Positions 33,954-43,135 are shown, counted from the first letter of the stretch. The stretch: DNA of 64,000 bases from Acidovorax defluvii (GCA_003268905.1 QLTU01000012.1:44905-108904), one strand, 5' to 3'. The notes: generated by a model from the sequence alone, not told the origin. A program made the numbers and translations.

Positions 33954-34913
33954 ATGCGTCGCGACACCTTTCTCAAATCCCTGGCCGCGCTGGCCGCTGC
34001 CGGGGCTCTTCCCCTGTCGGCCCACGCCGCCAGCGCCATCAAGATGATGCTGCCCGCCAACCCCGGCGGGGGGTGGGATTCCACGGGCCGCGCCCTGGGC
34101 AAGGCGCTGCTCGAATCGGGGGCGGCATCCTCGGTCACCTACGACAACAAGGGTGGCGCCGCGGGAGCGATCGGTCTGGCGCAGTTCGTCAACTCCAGCA
34201 AGGGCGACCCGAACGCCCTGATGGTGATGGGCGCGGTGATGCTGGGCGGCATCATCACCGGCAAGCCACCAGTGAGTCTGTCGCAGGCTACGCCGATTGC
34301 GCGGCTGACCAGCGAGTACAACGTGTTTGTGCTGCCCGCCAATTCGCCCTTCAAGAGCATGGCCGAGGTCATTGCCCAGCTCAAAAAAGACCCCGGCAGC
34401 GTGAAGTGGGGTGGCGGCTCGCGCGGCTCTACCGAGCACATTGCCGCTGCGATGATCGCCCGCGAAGTGGGCGTGGACCCGGCCAGGATCAACTACGTGG
34501 CGTTCCGGGGAGGTGGCGAGGCGATTGCAGCCATCCTGGGCGGCAACGTGACGATTGGCGGTGGCGGCTATAGCGAGATGGCCGAGTACATCGCCACCAA
34601 GAAGATGACGCCCATTGCCGTGACCTCAGGCCAGCGTCTCAAAAACTCCACGGTGCCGACGCTCAAGGAGCAGGGCATCAACGTTGAGATTGGCAACTGG
34701 CGCGGCGTGTATGCCGGCCCCGGCATCACGGCCGAGCAGCGCAAGGCGCTGACGGAGATGGTCGCCAAGGCCGTCAAAAGCAAGAGCTGGGCCGAATCGC
34801 TGCAGAAGAACGACTGGACCCCGGCCTGGATGGCGGGCGACGAGTTTGCGAATTTTGTGGACAACGAATTTGCCAGCCTGCGCGCCACCATGGTCAAGGC
34901 GGGCATGGTCTGA
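33954..34913 (+). CDS. tctC: Tricarboxylate-binding protein of the TTT transporter
   Basis: TctC is the periplasmic substrate-binding protein of the tripartite tricarboxylate transporter. A signal peptide (MRRDTFLKSLAALAAAGALP, cleavage after AHA) leads to the Bug-type fold beginning IKMMLPANPGGGWDSTGRAL. 319 residues. A TAAGGAGA ribosome site precedes the ATG. The substrate is probably citrate or a related acid by family, but Bug proteins are diverse. Confidence 0.92.
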   Translation: MRRDTFLKSLAALAAAGALPLSAHAASAIKMMLPANPGGGWDSTGRALGKALLESGAASSVTYDNKGGAAGAIGLAQFVNSSKGDPNALMVMGAVMLGGIITGKPPVSLSQATPIARLTSEYNVFVLPANSPFKSMAEVIAQLKKDPGSVKWGGGSRGSTEHIAAAMIAREVGVDPARINYVAFRGGGEAIAAILGGNVTIGGGGYSEMAEYIATKKMTPIAVTSGQRLKNSTVPTLKEQGINVEIGNWRGVYAGPGITAEQRKALTEMVAKAVKSKSWAESLQKNDWTPAWMAGDEFANFVDNEFASLRATMVKAGMV

Positions 34914-34927
34914 ACCGTGCCCCTGCG

Positions 34928-34961
34928 CCGTGCGGCCGCCCGGTGGGCGCACGGCGGTTTT
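34928..34961 (+). terminator. Hairpin after tctC
   Basis: CCGTG...CACGG outer and CGCCC...GGGCG inner arms form a stem with a small bulge, followed by CGGTTTTG. It could terminate part of the transcripts after tctC, leaving more binding protein than membrane subunits. Confidence 0.55.
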
Positions 34962-34978
34962 GTGTGCGATCACTGCAG

Positions 34979-35022
34979 TGCGCACCGTATTGCGCACGGT
35001 ATTACGCGCTGTGTTGCGCACC
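34979..35022 (+). repeat. Degenerate 12-bp tandem repeat
   Basis: Units TGCGCACCGTAT, TGCGCACGGTAT, TACGCGCTGTGT and a partial TGCGCACC run head to tail between tctC and tctB. Confidence 0.7.
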
Positions 35023-35041
35023 TTGGGCCCTGTGCCCAAGG
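35021..35041 (+). other. Hairpin upstream of tctB
   Basis: CCTTGGGC and GCCCAAGG form a perfect eight-pair stem around CCTGT, 18 bases before the tctB start. There is no T tract, so it is more likely an mRNA-stabilising or translation-modulating structure than a terminator. Confidence 0.5.
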
Positions 35042-35059
35042 GCTTGAGAAAGACCCCGC

Positions 35060-35623
35060 ATGTCTGATCCGACAACCCCTGATTCCTCTAGTTCGGGCAC
35101 CGAACCCGGCGTTGCCAGCAACCTGCAGGCCACGCGCATGCAAACCGTGGTGGCCGCAGGCGTGCTGCTGACCGCTGCTGCGCTGGCGCTGGGCGCCATT
35201 GATATTCCATCGAACGCGGGCTACAGCGGCGTTGGCCCCAATTTTCTGCCGTGGCTGGTGGCAGGCGTGCTGGCGCTGTGCGGCGGCGTGCTGCTGTGGG
35301 AGGCGCGATCGGGCGGATTTCGTGCGATGGAAGAGCCCAATGGCGCCGCCCGTGCGGACAAGCCTGCCTTTGTGTGGGTGTCTGCCGGCCTGTTGCTCAA
35401 CGCCGCCCTCATCACCACGGTGGGCTTCATCCTGAGTTGCACGCTGTGCTATGTGCTGGCCGTGCAAGGGCTGCGCCGGGCTGCGGGGCAAGACGCCGGC
35501 ACAGCGCGCACCTGGGCGGTGGACGGAGTGACGGGCGTGCTGATCTCGGCGCCTGTCTATTGGACTTTCACGCAGTTCCTGGCCATCAACCTGCCAGGGC
35601 TCACGCAAACCGGGTGGTTGTGA
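35060..35623 (+). CDS. tctB: TTT transporter small membrane subunit
   Basis: TctB is the small four-helix subunit of the tricarboxylate transporter. After an unusual Ser/Thr/Pro-rich N-terminus come four hydrophobic segments (TVVAAGVLLTAAALALGAI, FLPWLVAGVLALCGGVLLW, VSAGLLLNAALITTVGFIL and VTGVLISAPVYWTFTQFLA). 187 residues. The stop overlaps the tctA start (TGATG). Confidence 0.88.
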   Translation: MSDPTTPDSSSSGTEPGVASNLQATRMQTVVAAGVLLTAAALALGAIDIPSNAGYSGVGPNFLPWLVAGVLALCGGVLLWEARSGGFRAMEEPNGAARADKPAFVWVSAGLLLNAALITTVGFILSCTLCYVLAVQGLRRAAGQDAGTARTWAVDGVTGVLISAPVYWTFTQFLAINLPGLTQTGWL

Positions 35624-37143
35624 TGGAAATCTTTGATGCACTGATGGCGGGCTTTGCCACTGCCGCCACGCCCGCCAACCTGCTGTGGGCCCTGGTGGGC
35701 TGTGCGCTGGGCACGGCTGTGGGGGTGTTGCCCGGCATTGGCCCTGCGGTGGCGGTGGCCATGCTGCTGCCCATCACGGCCAAGGTTGAGGTCACGGCCT
35801 CGATGATCTTTTTTGCCGGCATCTACTACGGTGCCATGTATGGCGGCTCCACCACCTCCATCCTGCTCAACACGCCGGGCGAAACCGCCAGCATGGTCAC
35901 GGCCATGGAGGGCAACAAGATGGCCAAGAGCGGCCGCGCCGGGGCGGCGCTGGCCACATCGGCCATTGGCTCGTTCGTGGCGGGCACCGTTGCCACCGTG
36001 GTCGTGACCCTGTTTGCCCCCTATGTGGCCGACTTTGCCGTGAAGCTGGGCCCGCCCGAATACTTCATGCTGATGGTGCTGGCCTTCACCACCGTGAGCG
36101 CGGTGCTGGGCAAGAGCACGGTGCGCGGCATCACCGCGCTGTTCGTGGGGCTGGCGGCCGGCTGCATTGGTATGGACCAGATTTCTGGCGCGGCGCGCTA
36201 CACCGGCGGCAAGCCTGAGCTGCTCGACGGCATCGACATCGTGCTGGTCGCCGTGGGCCTGTTTGCCGTGGCCGAGGTGATGTATGCGGCGATGTACGAA
36301 GGCCGCGTGGTCGAGTCGCGCAACCGCATGAGCCGCGTGCACATGACCGGGCGCGACTGGAAGCGCTCCATTCCCGCGTGGCTGCGCGGCACGCTGATCG
36401 GCACGCCGTTTGGCTGCATTCCGGCGGGCGGCACCGAGATTCCGACCTTTCTGAGCTACGCCACCGAAAAGAAGCTGGCCAAGGACACCGACAAGGCCGA
36501 GTTCGGCACCGTGGGCGCGATCGAAGGCGTGGCCGGCCCGGAGGCCGCCAACAATGCCACCGTGACGGCGGCCATGATCCCGCTGCTCACGCTGGGCATT
36601 CCCACCTCCAACACCACGGCGGTGCTGCTGGGCGCGTTCCAGAACTACGGCATCAACCCCGGTCCCCAGCTGTTCACCACCTCGGCCACGCTGGTGTGGG
36701 CGCTGATTGCCTCGCTGTACATCGGCAACGTGATGCTGCTGGTGCTGAACCTGCCCATGGTGGGCCTGTGGGTGAAGCTGCTGAAAATCCCCAAACCCCA
36801 GTTGTATGCGGGCATCCTGATTTTTGCCACGGTGGGTGCCTACGGCATGCGCCAGAGCACCTTCGATCTGTTCCTGCTGTACGGCATTGGCCTGCTGGGT
36901 GTGCTGATGCGGCGCTTTGACTTTCCTACGGCGCCCGTGGTGGTCGGCATGATCCTGGGGCCGCTGGCCGAGGCACAGATGCGCAATGCGGTGTCGATTG
37001 GCGAGGGCAGCTGGCTCGTCTTTGTGCAGCGCCCCATGTCGCTCACGCTGCTCATCATCGTGCTGGCGGTGCTGATCCTGCCGCGTCTCTTTCAGCACAT
37101 GGCGCGGCGCAAGCTGGCGCGCCTGCAGCAGCTCGATGCGTGA
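35623..37143 (+). CDS. tctA: TTT transporter large membrane subunit
   Basis: TctA is the roughly twelve-helix subunit that forms the transport path. The family motifs [18 protein letters not shown] and [18 protein letters not shown] are near the N-terminus, and the second repeat copy has [14 protein letters not shown] and [18 protein letters not shown]. 506 residues. The start at 35623 overlaps the tctB stop, so translation is coupled. Confidence 0.93.
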   Translation: MEIFDALMAGFATAATPANLLWALVGCALGTAVGVLPGIGPAVAVAMLLPITAKVEVTASMIFFAGIYYGAMYGGSTTSILLNTPGETASMVTAMEGNKMAKSGRAGAALATSAIGSFVAGTVATVVVTLFAPYVADFAVKLGPPEYFMLMVLAFTTVSAVLGKSTVRGITALFVGLAAGCIGMDQISGAARYTGGKPELLDGIDIVLVAVGLFAVAEVMYAAMYEGRVVESRNRMSRVHMTGRDWKRSIPAWLRGTLIGTPFGCIPAGGTEIPTFLSYATEKKLAKDTDKAEFGTVGAIEGVAGPEAANNATVTAAMIPLLTLGIPTSNTTAVLLGAFQNYGINPGPQLFTTSATLVWALIASLYIGNVMLLVLNLPMVGLWVKLLKIPKPQLYAGILIFATVGAYGMRQSTFDLFLLYGIGLLGVLMRRFDFPTAPVVVGMILGPLAEAQMRNAVSIGEGSWLVFVQRPMSLTLLIIVLAVLILPRLFQHMARRKLARLQQLDA

Positions 37144-37178
37144 GGCTGCCGGCTGGTGGATGGGGTGCTTTGCCGATT

Positions 37179-37245
37179 TTTGCATTAAATCGGGCTGAAG
37201 CCCTTGATGGATAAGCGCGAGCAGCTATTGAATAAATAGCAATTG
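37179..37245 (+). repeat. Dispersed repeat, copy 11
   Basis: The copy reads CATTAAATCGGGCTGAAGCC, then TTGATGGATAAGCGCGAGC and AGCTATTGAATAAATAGCAATTG. It lies between tctA and the sigma-54 activator gene. Confidence 0.75.
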
Positions 37246-37299
37246 TGCGCACGACTCCGATAGCGCCACGGCGGGCCGGGGCGCGCTACCATCGCGGCC

Positions 37300-38805
37300 A
37301 TGCCCTTGCTCAATGAAGAAGCCCCCGCACTGCCGATGGATGCCCAGGGCATTCTGGAGCTGGCGGCGCGCTCCATGTTCCAGTTGTTCTCCAGCGTCAG
37401 CCAGGGCATGTTTTTGGTGGACCGCAGCGGCCGCATCGTCTGGGTGAACGAGGGTTACCAGCGCTTTTTGCCCGCCCTGGGGTTCTCGTCGGTGGACCAG
37501 TTTGTCGGCCGCACGGTCGAAGAGGTGATCCCCAACACCCAGATGCGCCGCGTGCTCGAAACCGGCCAGCCGGTGCTGATTGATCTGCTCACCAACAAGG
37601 CGGGCACCTTTGTGGTCAGCCGCATACCGTTGCGCGACGACGCCGAGCGGGTGATTGGTGCCATTGGCATCGTGCTGTTTGACCACCCCGAAACCACGCT
37701 GCAACCCCTGATCGGCAAGTTTGCCCTGTTGCAGCGCGACCTGGATGATGCGCGGCGCGAGCTGGCCAGCCAGCGCAGCCGCTCGCTGGCCGTGTCGGGC
37801 GACGGCCAGCGGCGCGCCAAATACACCTTTGCCAGCTTTGTCGGGTCGAGCCCCGCGGCATCCGAGGTCAAGCGCCAGGCGCGCCGTGCCGCGCAGTCGT
37901 CCAGCCCCGTGCTGCTGCTCGGCGAAACCGGCACTGGCAAAGAGCTGCTGGCCCATGCCATCCACGCGGCGTCCAGCCGTGCCAGCGGCCCCTTTGTCAG
38001 CGTGAACATTGCCGCTGTGCCCGACACATTGCTGGAGGCCGAGTTTTTTGGCGTGGCCCCTGGCGCCTACACCGGCGCAGACCGCAAGGGGCGCGATGGC
38101 AAGTTCAAGCTGGCCGATGGCGGCACGCTGTTTCTCGATGAAATCGGCGACATGCCGCAAAGCCTGCAGGCCAAGCTGCTGCGCGCCTTGCAAGAGGGCG
38201 AGATCGAGCCGCTGGGCTCCAACAAGCTGGTGCCCTTCAATGTGCGCGTGGTGGCCGCCACCTCGCGTGACCTGGGTGCGCTGGTGCGCGAGGGCCGGTT
38301 TCGCGAAGACCTTTTCTATCGCCTGCATGTGCTGCCGGTGCGCGTGCCGCCGCTGCGCGAGCGGCGCAGCGACATCCCGGCGCTGGTCGAAGTGCTGGGC
38401 GAAGACCTGGCCCTGCGCAACGGCACGGCGCCGCCTGAGTTGCAGGCCGATGCCATGGCGCTGTTGGCGGGCCAACCCTGGCGCGGCAATATCCGCGAGC
38501 TGCGCAACGTGCTGGAGCAGGCTGCCATGCGCAGCGATTCGCAATCCATTGATGCCTACCAGCTCGAAAACATCCTGCGCGAAGCAGGGGTGGAGCCTGC
38601 GGCACCCGTGCCCCATGCCGTGTCAGAGCCCAGGGCGCTGGGCGACGAGTGCTACCTGCGTCCCCTGGCCGAGCAGGTGGCCGAACTGGAGCAGCGCGCC
38701 ATAGCGGCAGCGCTCAAAGCCCATGGCGGCAACAAACAGGCGACGGCGCGGCAACTGGGCATCTCGCGCGCCACGCTGTACGGACGTCTGGAAAACCCTG
38801 AGTAA
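37300..38805 (+). CDS. Sigma-54-dependent transcriptional activator
   Basis: This 501-residue protein has an N-terminal PAS-like sensor domain (about 25-130; [17 protein letters not shown]), an AAA+ domain (about 180-400; Walker [14 protein letters not shown], Walker [11 protein letters not shown]) and a C-terminal Fis-type helix-turn-helix ([19 protein letters not shown]). The sigma-54 contact loop reads GAYTGA instead of the usual GAFTGA. It lies directly upstream of a sigma-54 promoter and the liv operon, which it most likely controls. The ligand of the PAS domain is unknown. Confidence 0.9.
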   Translation: MPLLNEEAPALPMDAQGILELAARSMFQLFSSVSQGMFLVDRSGRIVWVNEGYQRFLPALGFSSVDQFVGRTVEEVIPNTQMRRVLETGQPVLIDLLTNKAGTFVVSRIPLRDDAERVIGAIGIVLFDHPETTLQPLIGKFALLQRDLDDARRELASQRSRSLAVSGDGQRRAKYTFASFVGSSPAASEVKRQARRAAQSSSPVLLLGETGTGKELLAHAIHAASSRASGPFVSVNIAAVPDTLLEAEFFGVAPGAYTGADRKGRDGKFKLADGGTLFLDEIGDMPQSLQAKLLRALQEGEIEPLGSNKLVPFNVRVVAATSRDLGALVREGRFREDLFYRLHVLPVRVPPLRERRSDIPALVEVLGEDLALRNGTAPPELQADAMALLAGQPWRGNIRELRNVLEQAAMRSDSQSIDAYQLENILREAGVEPAAPVPHAVSEPRALGDECYLRPLAEQVAELEQRAIAAALKAHGGNKQATARQLGISRATLYGRLENPE

Positions 38806-38816
38806 AAATCAAACAA

Positions 38817-38858
38817 ATGTCTGAATGTCAGGCATTTAATCTGTCTGAAATTCAGACA
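38817..38858 (+). promoter_or_regulatory. Twin palindromes, probable upstream activating sequences
   Basis: Site 1 is ATGTCTGAATGTCAGGCAT (38817-38835, imperfect dyad) and site 2 is TGTCTGAAATTCAGACA (38842-38858, perfect dyad). Both share the TGTCTGA half-site. They lie about 50-90 bases upstream of the -24/-12 promoter, where activators of this class bind. The Fis-domain protein encoded next to them is the likely ligand. Confidence 0.7.
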
Positions 38859-38908
38859 TGGTTATTCGATGCGGATAAATAAACCATACAAATCAACAGT
38901 TTGATGCG

Positions 38909-38924
38909 TGGCACGAACTGTGCA
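38909..38924 (+). promoter_or_regulatory. Sigma-54 (-24/-12) promoter
   Basis: TGGCACGAACTGTGCA has the invariant GG (38910-38911) and GC (38922-38923) separated by ten bases, the sigma-54 spacing. The -24 half TGGCACG matches the consensus; the -12 half is GTGCA instead of TTGCA. The livK ATG lies 32 bases downstream, with an AAGGAG ribosome site. Confidence 0.8.
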
Positions 38925-38955
38925 ATGTTCAGTCAAAACACAAGGAGACAACCCC

Positions 38956-40139
38956 ATGCAACGCCGCACCCTGGTCGCACTGGCCACCCTGGCTGTCACA
39001 CTGTCTGCCCCCGTATTCAGCCAGTCGGGCGAAATCCGCATAGCCCACGTTTACAGCAAGACCGGTCCGCTCGAAGCCTATGGCAAGCAGACGCAAACCG
39101 GCCTGATGATGGGCCTGGACTACGCCACCGGCGGCACCATGGCCGTCAACGGCAAAAAAATCGTGGTGATCGAGCGGGACGACCAGGGCAAGCCCGACCT
39201 GGGCAAGAGCCTGCTGGCCTCCGCCTACTCGGACGACAAGGCAGACATCGCCGTGGGCCCCACGTCGTCGGGCGTTGCGCTTGCCATGTTGCCCGTGGCC
39301 GAGGAATACAAAAAGATTTTGCTGGTGGAGCCCGCTGTGGCCGACGCCATCACGGGCGACAAGTGGAACAAATACATTTTTCGCACCGGCCGCAACAGCA
39401 GCCAGGACGCCATCAGCAATGCCGTGGCCATCGATAAGGCCGGGGTGACCATTGCCACGCTGGCACAGGATTACGCCTTTGGCCGTGATGGCGTGAAAGC
39501 CTTCAAGGGTGCCATCAAAAATGCCAAGCTGGCGCACGAGGAATACCTGCCCACCAGCACCACCGACTTCACCGCTGGCGCGCAGCGCCTGATCGACAAG
39601 CTCAAGGACCAGCCGGGCCGCAAGATCATCTGGATCTTGTGGGCCGGCGCGGGCAACCCGTTCAAGATTGCCGACATGGACCTCAAGCGCTACGGCATCG
39701 AGATCGCCACGGGCGGCAACATCCTGCCCGCCATGGCCAGCTTCAAGAACTTCCCGGGTATGGAAGGCGCCACCTACTACTACTTCGGCATTCCCAAGAA
39801 TCCCGTGAATGAAGCCCTGGTGGCCGCGCACTACAAGCAGTTCAAGGCGCCGCCCGATTTCTTCACGGCGGGGGCTTCAGCTCGGCCATGGCGCTGGTCA
39901 CGGCACTCAAGGCCACGGGCGGCGATGTCAACACCAACAAGCTCATCAAGACCATGGAAGGCATGAGCTTTGACACCCCCAAGGGCAAGATGACCTTCCG
40001 CAAGGAGGACCACCAGGCCCTGCAGAGCATGTACCACTTCAAGATCAAGGTGGACCCGGCCTTCGCCTGGGGCGTGCCCGAGCTGGTGCGCGAGATCAAG
40101 CCTGAAGAGATGCAGGTTCCGATCCGGAACAAGCGCTGA
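38956..40139 (+). pseudogene. livK: Branched-chain amino acid-type binding protein, frameshifted
   Basis: A signal peptide (MQRRTLVALATLAVTLSAPV) precedes a type I periplasmic binding domain (IRIAHVYSKTGPLEAYGKQT, GLDYATGGTMAVNGKKIVVI). The frame is lost at a run of five G (39870-39874): the upstream frame runs on to 39966 as nonsense, while the correct continuation (GGFSSAMALVTALKATGG) is read in the next frame to 40139. Adding one G restores a normal 394-residue protein. It is either a real single-base deletion or a homopolymer error. The first open frame alone would lack the C-terminal lobe. Confidence 0.85.
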
Positions 40140-40174
40140 CGGCCAGGGCCCACCGCGCGCTGGTGGGCCAGTTA

Positions 40175-40228
40175 CTCCTGTTTTGATAGCTTGAAGAGCT
40201 TTCCCATAAAGCGCTAGGGCTGCTTTTC
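40175..40228 (-). repeat. Dispersed repeat, copy 12 (inverted)
   Basis: In minus orientation it reads GCAGCCCTAGCGCTTTATGG, then AGCTATCAAAACAGGAG, matching the tail of copy 6. It separates livK from livG. Confidence 0.7.
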
Positions 40229-40258
40229 CTTTAAATTCCTGTGGAGCCTCGACCTTCG

Positions 40259-41047
40259 ATGCTGGCGACCCATGACCTGACCATCCGCTTCGGTGGCCAT
40301 GTGGCGGTGAACGCCGTGACCTGCTCGTTCGAGCCGGGCACGCTCACCGCCATCGTGGGCCCCAACGGGGCAGGCAAGACCACGTACTTCAACCTCATCT
40401 CGGGGTAGCTCAAAGCGACCAGCGGCACGGTGACGCTGGGCGGGCAGGACCTGACGGGGCAGTCGCCATCGGCCCGCACGCGCGCCGGGCTGGGGCGGGC
40501 GTTTCAGCTCACCAACCTGTTCCCGGGCCTCAGCGTGCTCGAAAACGTGCGCCTGGCCGTGCAGGCCACGCGCGCCGGGGCGCACCGCCGGGGGCTGAAC
40601 CTGTGGAGCATCTGGAGCGACCACCGGGCGCTGACCGAGCGGGCCGAAGCCATCCTGCACACCGTGTCGATGCTGGAACGTCGCGATACCCCCGTGGCCA
40701 GCCTGCCGCACGGTGACCAGCGCAAGCTCGAAGTGGCGCTGCTCATGGCACTGGAGCCGCAGGTCTACATGTTCGACGAGCCCACCGCCGGCATGGGCCA
40801 CGACGAGGCCCCCGTGATCCTGAACCTGATCCGCGAGCTGAAAACGGACAAGACCAAGATCATCCTGCTGGTCGAGCACAAGATGGACGTGGTGCGCGAG
40901 CTGGCCGACCGCATCATCGTGCTGACCAACGGCACGCTGGTGGCCGATGGCGCCCCGGCCGAAGTGATTGCCTCGCCCGTGGTGCAAGAGGCCTATCTGG
41001 GCATTTCCAAAGATGCTGCCAAAGATGCCGACAAGGAGGCCGCATGA
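40259..41047 (+). pseudogene. livG: ABC transporter ATPase with in-frame amber stop
   Basis: The reading frame starts at ATG 40259 ([18 protein letters not shown]) and contains Walker [13 protein letters not shown], but codon 50 is TAG (40406-40408) where relatives have a Gln (GQL). After it the same frame continues without interruption through the signature SLPHGDQRKLEVALL and Walker B VYMFDEPTAGM to 41047. The total, 262 codons, is normal for LivG. A fragment starting at 40430 would lack Walker A, so without suppression or error the subunit is inactive. It overlaps livF by four bases. Confidence 0.85.
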
Positions 41048-41853
41048 GCATGGTCCTGATGACCGCCGCCGGGTTGTCCCATGGCGCAAGCTCCGCCCCG
41101 CTGGGGCGCGGCGCACGCGCAGTGGCACCTGTGGATGCCTTGCTGGAGTTGAAGGGCGTGCACACGCACATCGGGGCGTATCACATCCTGCATGGCGTGG
41201 ACCTCGTCGTGCCCAAGGGCCAGCTGACCATGCTGCTGGGGCGCAATGGCGCGGGCAAGACGACCACGCTGCGCACCATCATGGGCCTGTGGCAGGCATC
41301 CAAAGGCGCAGTGCGCTTTGCCGGCAGGGACATCACGGCACTGCACACGCCGCAGATCGCGGGCATGAACATCGCCTATGTGCCCGAAAACATGGGCATC
41401 TTTGCCGACCTCACGGTGAAAGAAAACATGCTGCTGGCTGCGCGCCAGGCGCGCAACGCGGCGCAGATGGACGCACAGCGCCTGCAGTGGATTTTCAAGC
41501 TCTTCCCGCCGGTCGAGACGTTCTGGAACCACCCGGCCGGCAAGCTCAGCGGCGGACAAAAGCAGATGGTGGCCGTGGCGCGCGCCATGGTCGAGCCGCG
41601 CGATCTGCTCATCATCGACGAGCCCAGCAAGGGCCTGGCGCCCGCCATCATCAACAACATGATCGAGGCGTTCGACCAGCTCAAGAAGAGCGGCGTGACC
41701 ATTTTGCTGGTCGAGCAGAACATCCACTTTGCCAAGCGCCTGGGCGATACCGTCGCCGTGATGGACAACGGCCAGGTGGTGCATGCGGGCAGCATGGCCG
41801 CGTTGGCCGAAGACGAGGCGTTGCAGCGTTCGCTGCTGGGGCTGGCGCTATGA
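41044..41853 (+). CDS. livF: Branched-chain amino acid-type ABC transporter ATPase
   Basis: This is the second ATPase of the liv-type ABC importer. Walker A is LLGRNGAGKTTTL, the signature is GKLSGGQKQMVAVARAM and Walker B DLLIIDEPSKGLAP, with the family-typical KGLAP; the switch His region (LLVEQNIHF) follows. 269 residues, with an N-terminal extension of about 30 residues before the ABC domain. The start overlaps livG. Confidence 0.9.
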   Translation: MSMVLMTAAGLSHGASSAPLGRGARAVAPVDALLELKGVHTHIGAYHILHGVDLVVPKGQLTMLLGRNGAGKTTTLRTIMGLWQASKGAVRFAGRDITALHTPQIAGMNIAYVPENMGIFADLTVKENMLLAARQARNAAQMDAQRLQWIFKLFPPVETFWNHPAGKLSGGQKQMVAVARAMVEPRDLLIIDEPSKGLAPAIINNMIEAFDQLKKSGVTILLVEQNIHFAKRLGDTVAVMDNGQVVHAGSMAALAEDEALQRSLLGLAL

Positions 41854-41865
41854 GATGTTTTGATT

Positions 41866-41925
41866 TGAAGCCATTTTGGCATCTAGCCCTTTATGGTAAA
41901 GCGCTAGCAGCTATAAAATTAGTAG
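41866..41925 (+). repeat. Dispersed repeat, copy 13
   Basis: The copy reads TTGATTTGAAGCCATTTTGG, then CTAGCCCTTTATGGTAAAGC and GCTAGCAGCTATAAAATTAG. It separates livF and livH. Confidence 0.7.
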
Positions 41926-42004
41926 TGTTTTGCGGTGTGGCCAACGCCGGGTGCGCGGTGAGGTTTGTGCGTGTGGCCACTGGCGGCGCAGCAGGAGCCC
42001 ACGC

Positions 42005-42988
42005 ATGAACACCCGCGATTTCGACTGGAAGCCGCTGGCGCTGGTGCCCGCGCTGGCGCTGCTGGTGCTGCCCTTCATCGGCTCGCCCAGCACCTGGCTC
42101 ACGCTCACGGTGGCGGGGCTGGCCATGGGCATGATCATTTTCATCATCGCCTCGGGCCTCACGCTGGTGTTCGGCCTGATGGATGTGCTGAACTTCGGCC
42201 ACGGCGTGTTCATTGCGCTGGGCGCTTTTGTGGCCACCAGCGTGCTGGGTGCCATGGGCGACTGGACGGGCTCTGAGCAGCTGTGGCGCAACATGGTGGC
42301 GGTGCTGCCCGCCATGCTGGTGGCCATGGCGGTGGCGGGCGCCGTGGGCCTGGCGTTCGAGCGCTTCATCGTGCGCCCGGTGTACGGCCAGCACCTCAAG
42401 CAGATCCTCATCACCATGGGCGGCATGATCATTGGTGAAGAACTCATCAAGGTCATCTGGGGCCCGGCGCAGATACCGCTGCCGCTGCCCGAAGGCATGC
42501 GCGGCTCGCTGTTGGTGGGCGATGCCGCCATCGAAAAATACCGTCTGATCGCCGTGGTGGTGGGCCTGGTGGTCTTCGGCGTGCTGGCCTGGACGCTTTC
42601 GCGCACCAAGGTGGGCCTGCTGATCCGCGCTGGCGTGCAGGACCGTGAAATGGTCGAAAGCCTGGGCTACCGCATCCGCCGCCTGTTCGTGGGTGTGTTC
42701 GTGGTGGGTTCGGCGCTGGCGGGCCTGGGCGGTGTGATGTGGGGGCTTTACCAGCAGAGCGTGGTGCCGCAGATGGGCGCGCAGGTCAATGTGCTGATCT
42801 TCATCGTCATAATCATCGGCGGGCTGGGCAGCACGGGCGGTGCGCTCATCGGTGCGCTGCTGGTGGGGCTGATGGCCAACTACACGGGTTTTCTGGCCCC
42901 CAAGGTGGCGCTGTTCTCGAACATTGCGTTGATGGTGGCCATTTTGCTGTGGCGGCCGCAGGGTGTGTACCCGGTCACCAACCGATGA
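42005..42988 (+). CDS. livH: Branched-chain amino acid-type ABC permease LivH
   Basis: LivH is a membrane subunit of the liv importer. About eight to nine hydrophobic segments; family motifs GLTLVFGLMDVLNFGHGVFI near the N-terminus and the EAA-like region VIIIGGLGSTGGALIGALL near the C-terminus. 327 residues. The start at 42005 has AGGAG upstream; the longer open frame runs back into the repeat. Confidence 0.92.
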   Translation: MNTRDFDWKPLALVPALALLVLPFIGSPSTWLTLTVAGLAMGMIIFIIASGLTLVFGLMDVLNFGHGVFIALGAFVATSVLGAMGDWTGSEQLWRNMVAVLPAMLVAMAVAGAVGLAFERFIVRPVYGQHLKQILITMGGMIIGEELIKVIWGPAQIPLPLPEGMRGSLLVGDAAIEKYRLIAVVVGLVVFGVLAWTLSRTKVGLLIRAGVQDREMVESLGYRIRRLFVGVFVVGSALAGLGGVMWGLYQQSVVPQMGAQVNVLIFIVIIIGGLGSTGGALIGALLVGLMANYTGFLAPKVALFSNIALMVAILLWRPQGVYPVTNR

Positions 42989-43095
42989 AACCCCCTGAGT
43001 CGCTTCGCGCCTTCCCCCTGGAAGGGGGACGCCGCCAGTGCGGCGGGGCGGCCCTTGCACGGCGGCCGCTGGCTTCGTGCACGCCAGTTGCGGGC
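42989..43095. repeat. GC-rich palindromic intergenic element
   Basis: The element contains CCTTCCCCCTGGAAGGGGGA (a hairpin) and GCCGCCAGTGCGGCGGGG, followed by further GC-rich arms. It resembles the element at 23225-23345 and sits between livH and livM. Confidence 0.55.
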
Positions 43096-43135
43096 GCAGT
43101 GATCCGTGAACAGCATAAATAACGGAAACATATCC

